A DNA stretch of 33,185 nt from Bacteroidales bacterium (lineage in GTDB: Bacteria > Bacteroidota > Bacteroidia > Bacteroidales > Paludibacteraceae). Under the pieces are notes generated by a model. The model made no database searches and was not told where the DNA came from. It worked only from the letters and a program-made list of their open reading frames with translations. Positions 32,725-33,185 of this stretch are shown here, in pieces. The stretch is taken from NCBI GenBank assembly GCA_900769555.1, contig CAAGHA010000189.1, positions 1-33,185 of the forward strand. The letters run 5' to 3'. The translations under genes were made by a program, and so were the position numbers. Numbering within the stretch: position 1 is the stretch's first letter; every line of letters begins with the position of its first letter.

Positions 32725-33185
32725 TTATTTTGACGCGCTTGCAAGATTTACTATCTCTTTTCCTAACTTCTTGGCGTATTGTACGGCTTTGTATGCTCCA
32801 CCGCTTTCGCGCTCAATATAACAAAGTATAAGGTCAGCTTGTTCTGCCATCCATTCGTTTCTTTTTGTGATAGCGAGCTTCGGGTGCGCGCTGATTGGAA
32901 TATCCACTCGGTCATAGTATTTTTCAAAGTCCTCCATGTCCTTTTTAGGGTACGGCAGAACAAGATTAAACTCTATAGCGTGATAGTCGTCGTAGTCCTT
33001 CTGCACTCGCTTCACAAGTGTAGCGGCATAGGTGTCAAATTCACCGTCTCGCCCCATATAAATTTCAATAAACTTCTTCTCACGAATCAAATCTCGGAGA
33101 ACCGGGATCAATCTCTCCTCCAACTGCCTATGACCATTAAAATCCCTATGTCCGAACATAGCTATCCTATAAATATCGTCGTACA
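32725..33185 (-). CDS. SLOG-like protein, 5' end outside the window
   Basis: The frame is open to the right edge; an ATG at 33159 gives 144 residues, but the upstream in-frame residues (IYRIA before MFGHRDF) look like the first strand of the fold, so the true start is probably beyond 33185. The FGHRDF opening, YMGRDGEFD in the first third and the later ADLILCYIERESGGAYKAV segment fit the Rossmann-like SLOG/YspA-type proteins, which bind nucleotides or nucleotide-derived ligands. It lies outside the inverted repeats and converges with the recombinase, so it is probably the neighbouring host gene or another accessory gene, not part of the long operon. Confidence 0.6.
   Translation of the reverse strand, partial: YDDIYRIAMFGHRDFNGHRQLEERLIPVLRDLIREKKFIEIYMGRDGEFDTYAATLVKRVQKDYDDYHAIEFNLVLPYPKKDMEDFEKYYDRVDIPISAHPKLAITKRNEWMAEQADLILCYIERESGGAYKAVQYAKKLGKEIVNLASASK

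Overview
The window is an AT-rich bacterial segment that uses the standard code (TGA is a normal stop) and strong AGGAGG-type ribosome sites. Gene content (WXG100-like proteins, FtsK-type secretion ATPase, TerY-type vWA proteins, DUF1292 and DUF6788-like proteins, Tn916-like integrase) suggests a low-GC Clostridia, probably a gut Oscillospiraceae or Lachnospiraceae. This assignment is inferred from style and families, not proven.

Layout. Almost everything from 31065 down to 151 lies on the minus strand with tiny gaps, 4-nt overlaps and good ribosome sites, so it looks like one very long operon. It is probably driven by a near-consensus promoter at 31174-31202. In transcription order: an FtsK/SpoIIIE-type ATPase; two small WXG100-like proteins; a zinc-metallopeptidase toxin domain separated from the second WXG protein only by one in-frame TGA; a small possible immunity protein; then a signalling block of three vWA proteins, a small beta-rich protein, a Ser/Thr kinase with zinc ribbon and a PP2C phosphatase (the TerY-P triad). 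Next come a transglutaminase-like protein, a VirD4/TraG-like ATPase with its own ClpP, and six proteins sharing one N-terminal ~100-residue domain with different C-termini (RCC1 repeats, GLUG repeats behind a membrane helix, coiled coil, DUF1292, or little else). A histidine phosphatase and three small unknowns end this part at an intrinsic terminator (3937-4001).

Past that terminator lies a phosphatase cassette: two PPP-type metallophosphoesterases (one fused to ASCH), two HAD phosphatases (one fused to an FtsK-gamma winged helix), a Sel1-like protein, and a metallophosphoesterase remnant at the left edge.

On the right, a plus-strand tyrosine recombinase (31351-32493) and the operon promoter sit together between two perfect 26-bp inverted repeats (31103-31128 and 32522-32547). 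This is the geometry of an invertible promoter cassette. A SLOG-like gene runs off the right edge.

Proposed working: a phase-variable, phosphorylation-controlled secretion or envelope machine. The recombinase flips the promoter. FtsK plus WXG proteins export or handle effectors. The vWA/kinase/PP2C triad regulates assembly. The six shared-domain proteins would be interchangeable modules recruited to one hub. Short shared motifs (NPFDF; a DEELKAMAEQ-type helix) link proteins across the operon. No membrane core of a classical type VII system (EssB, EsaA) and no relaxase are present, so it does not match a complete known system.
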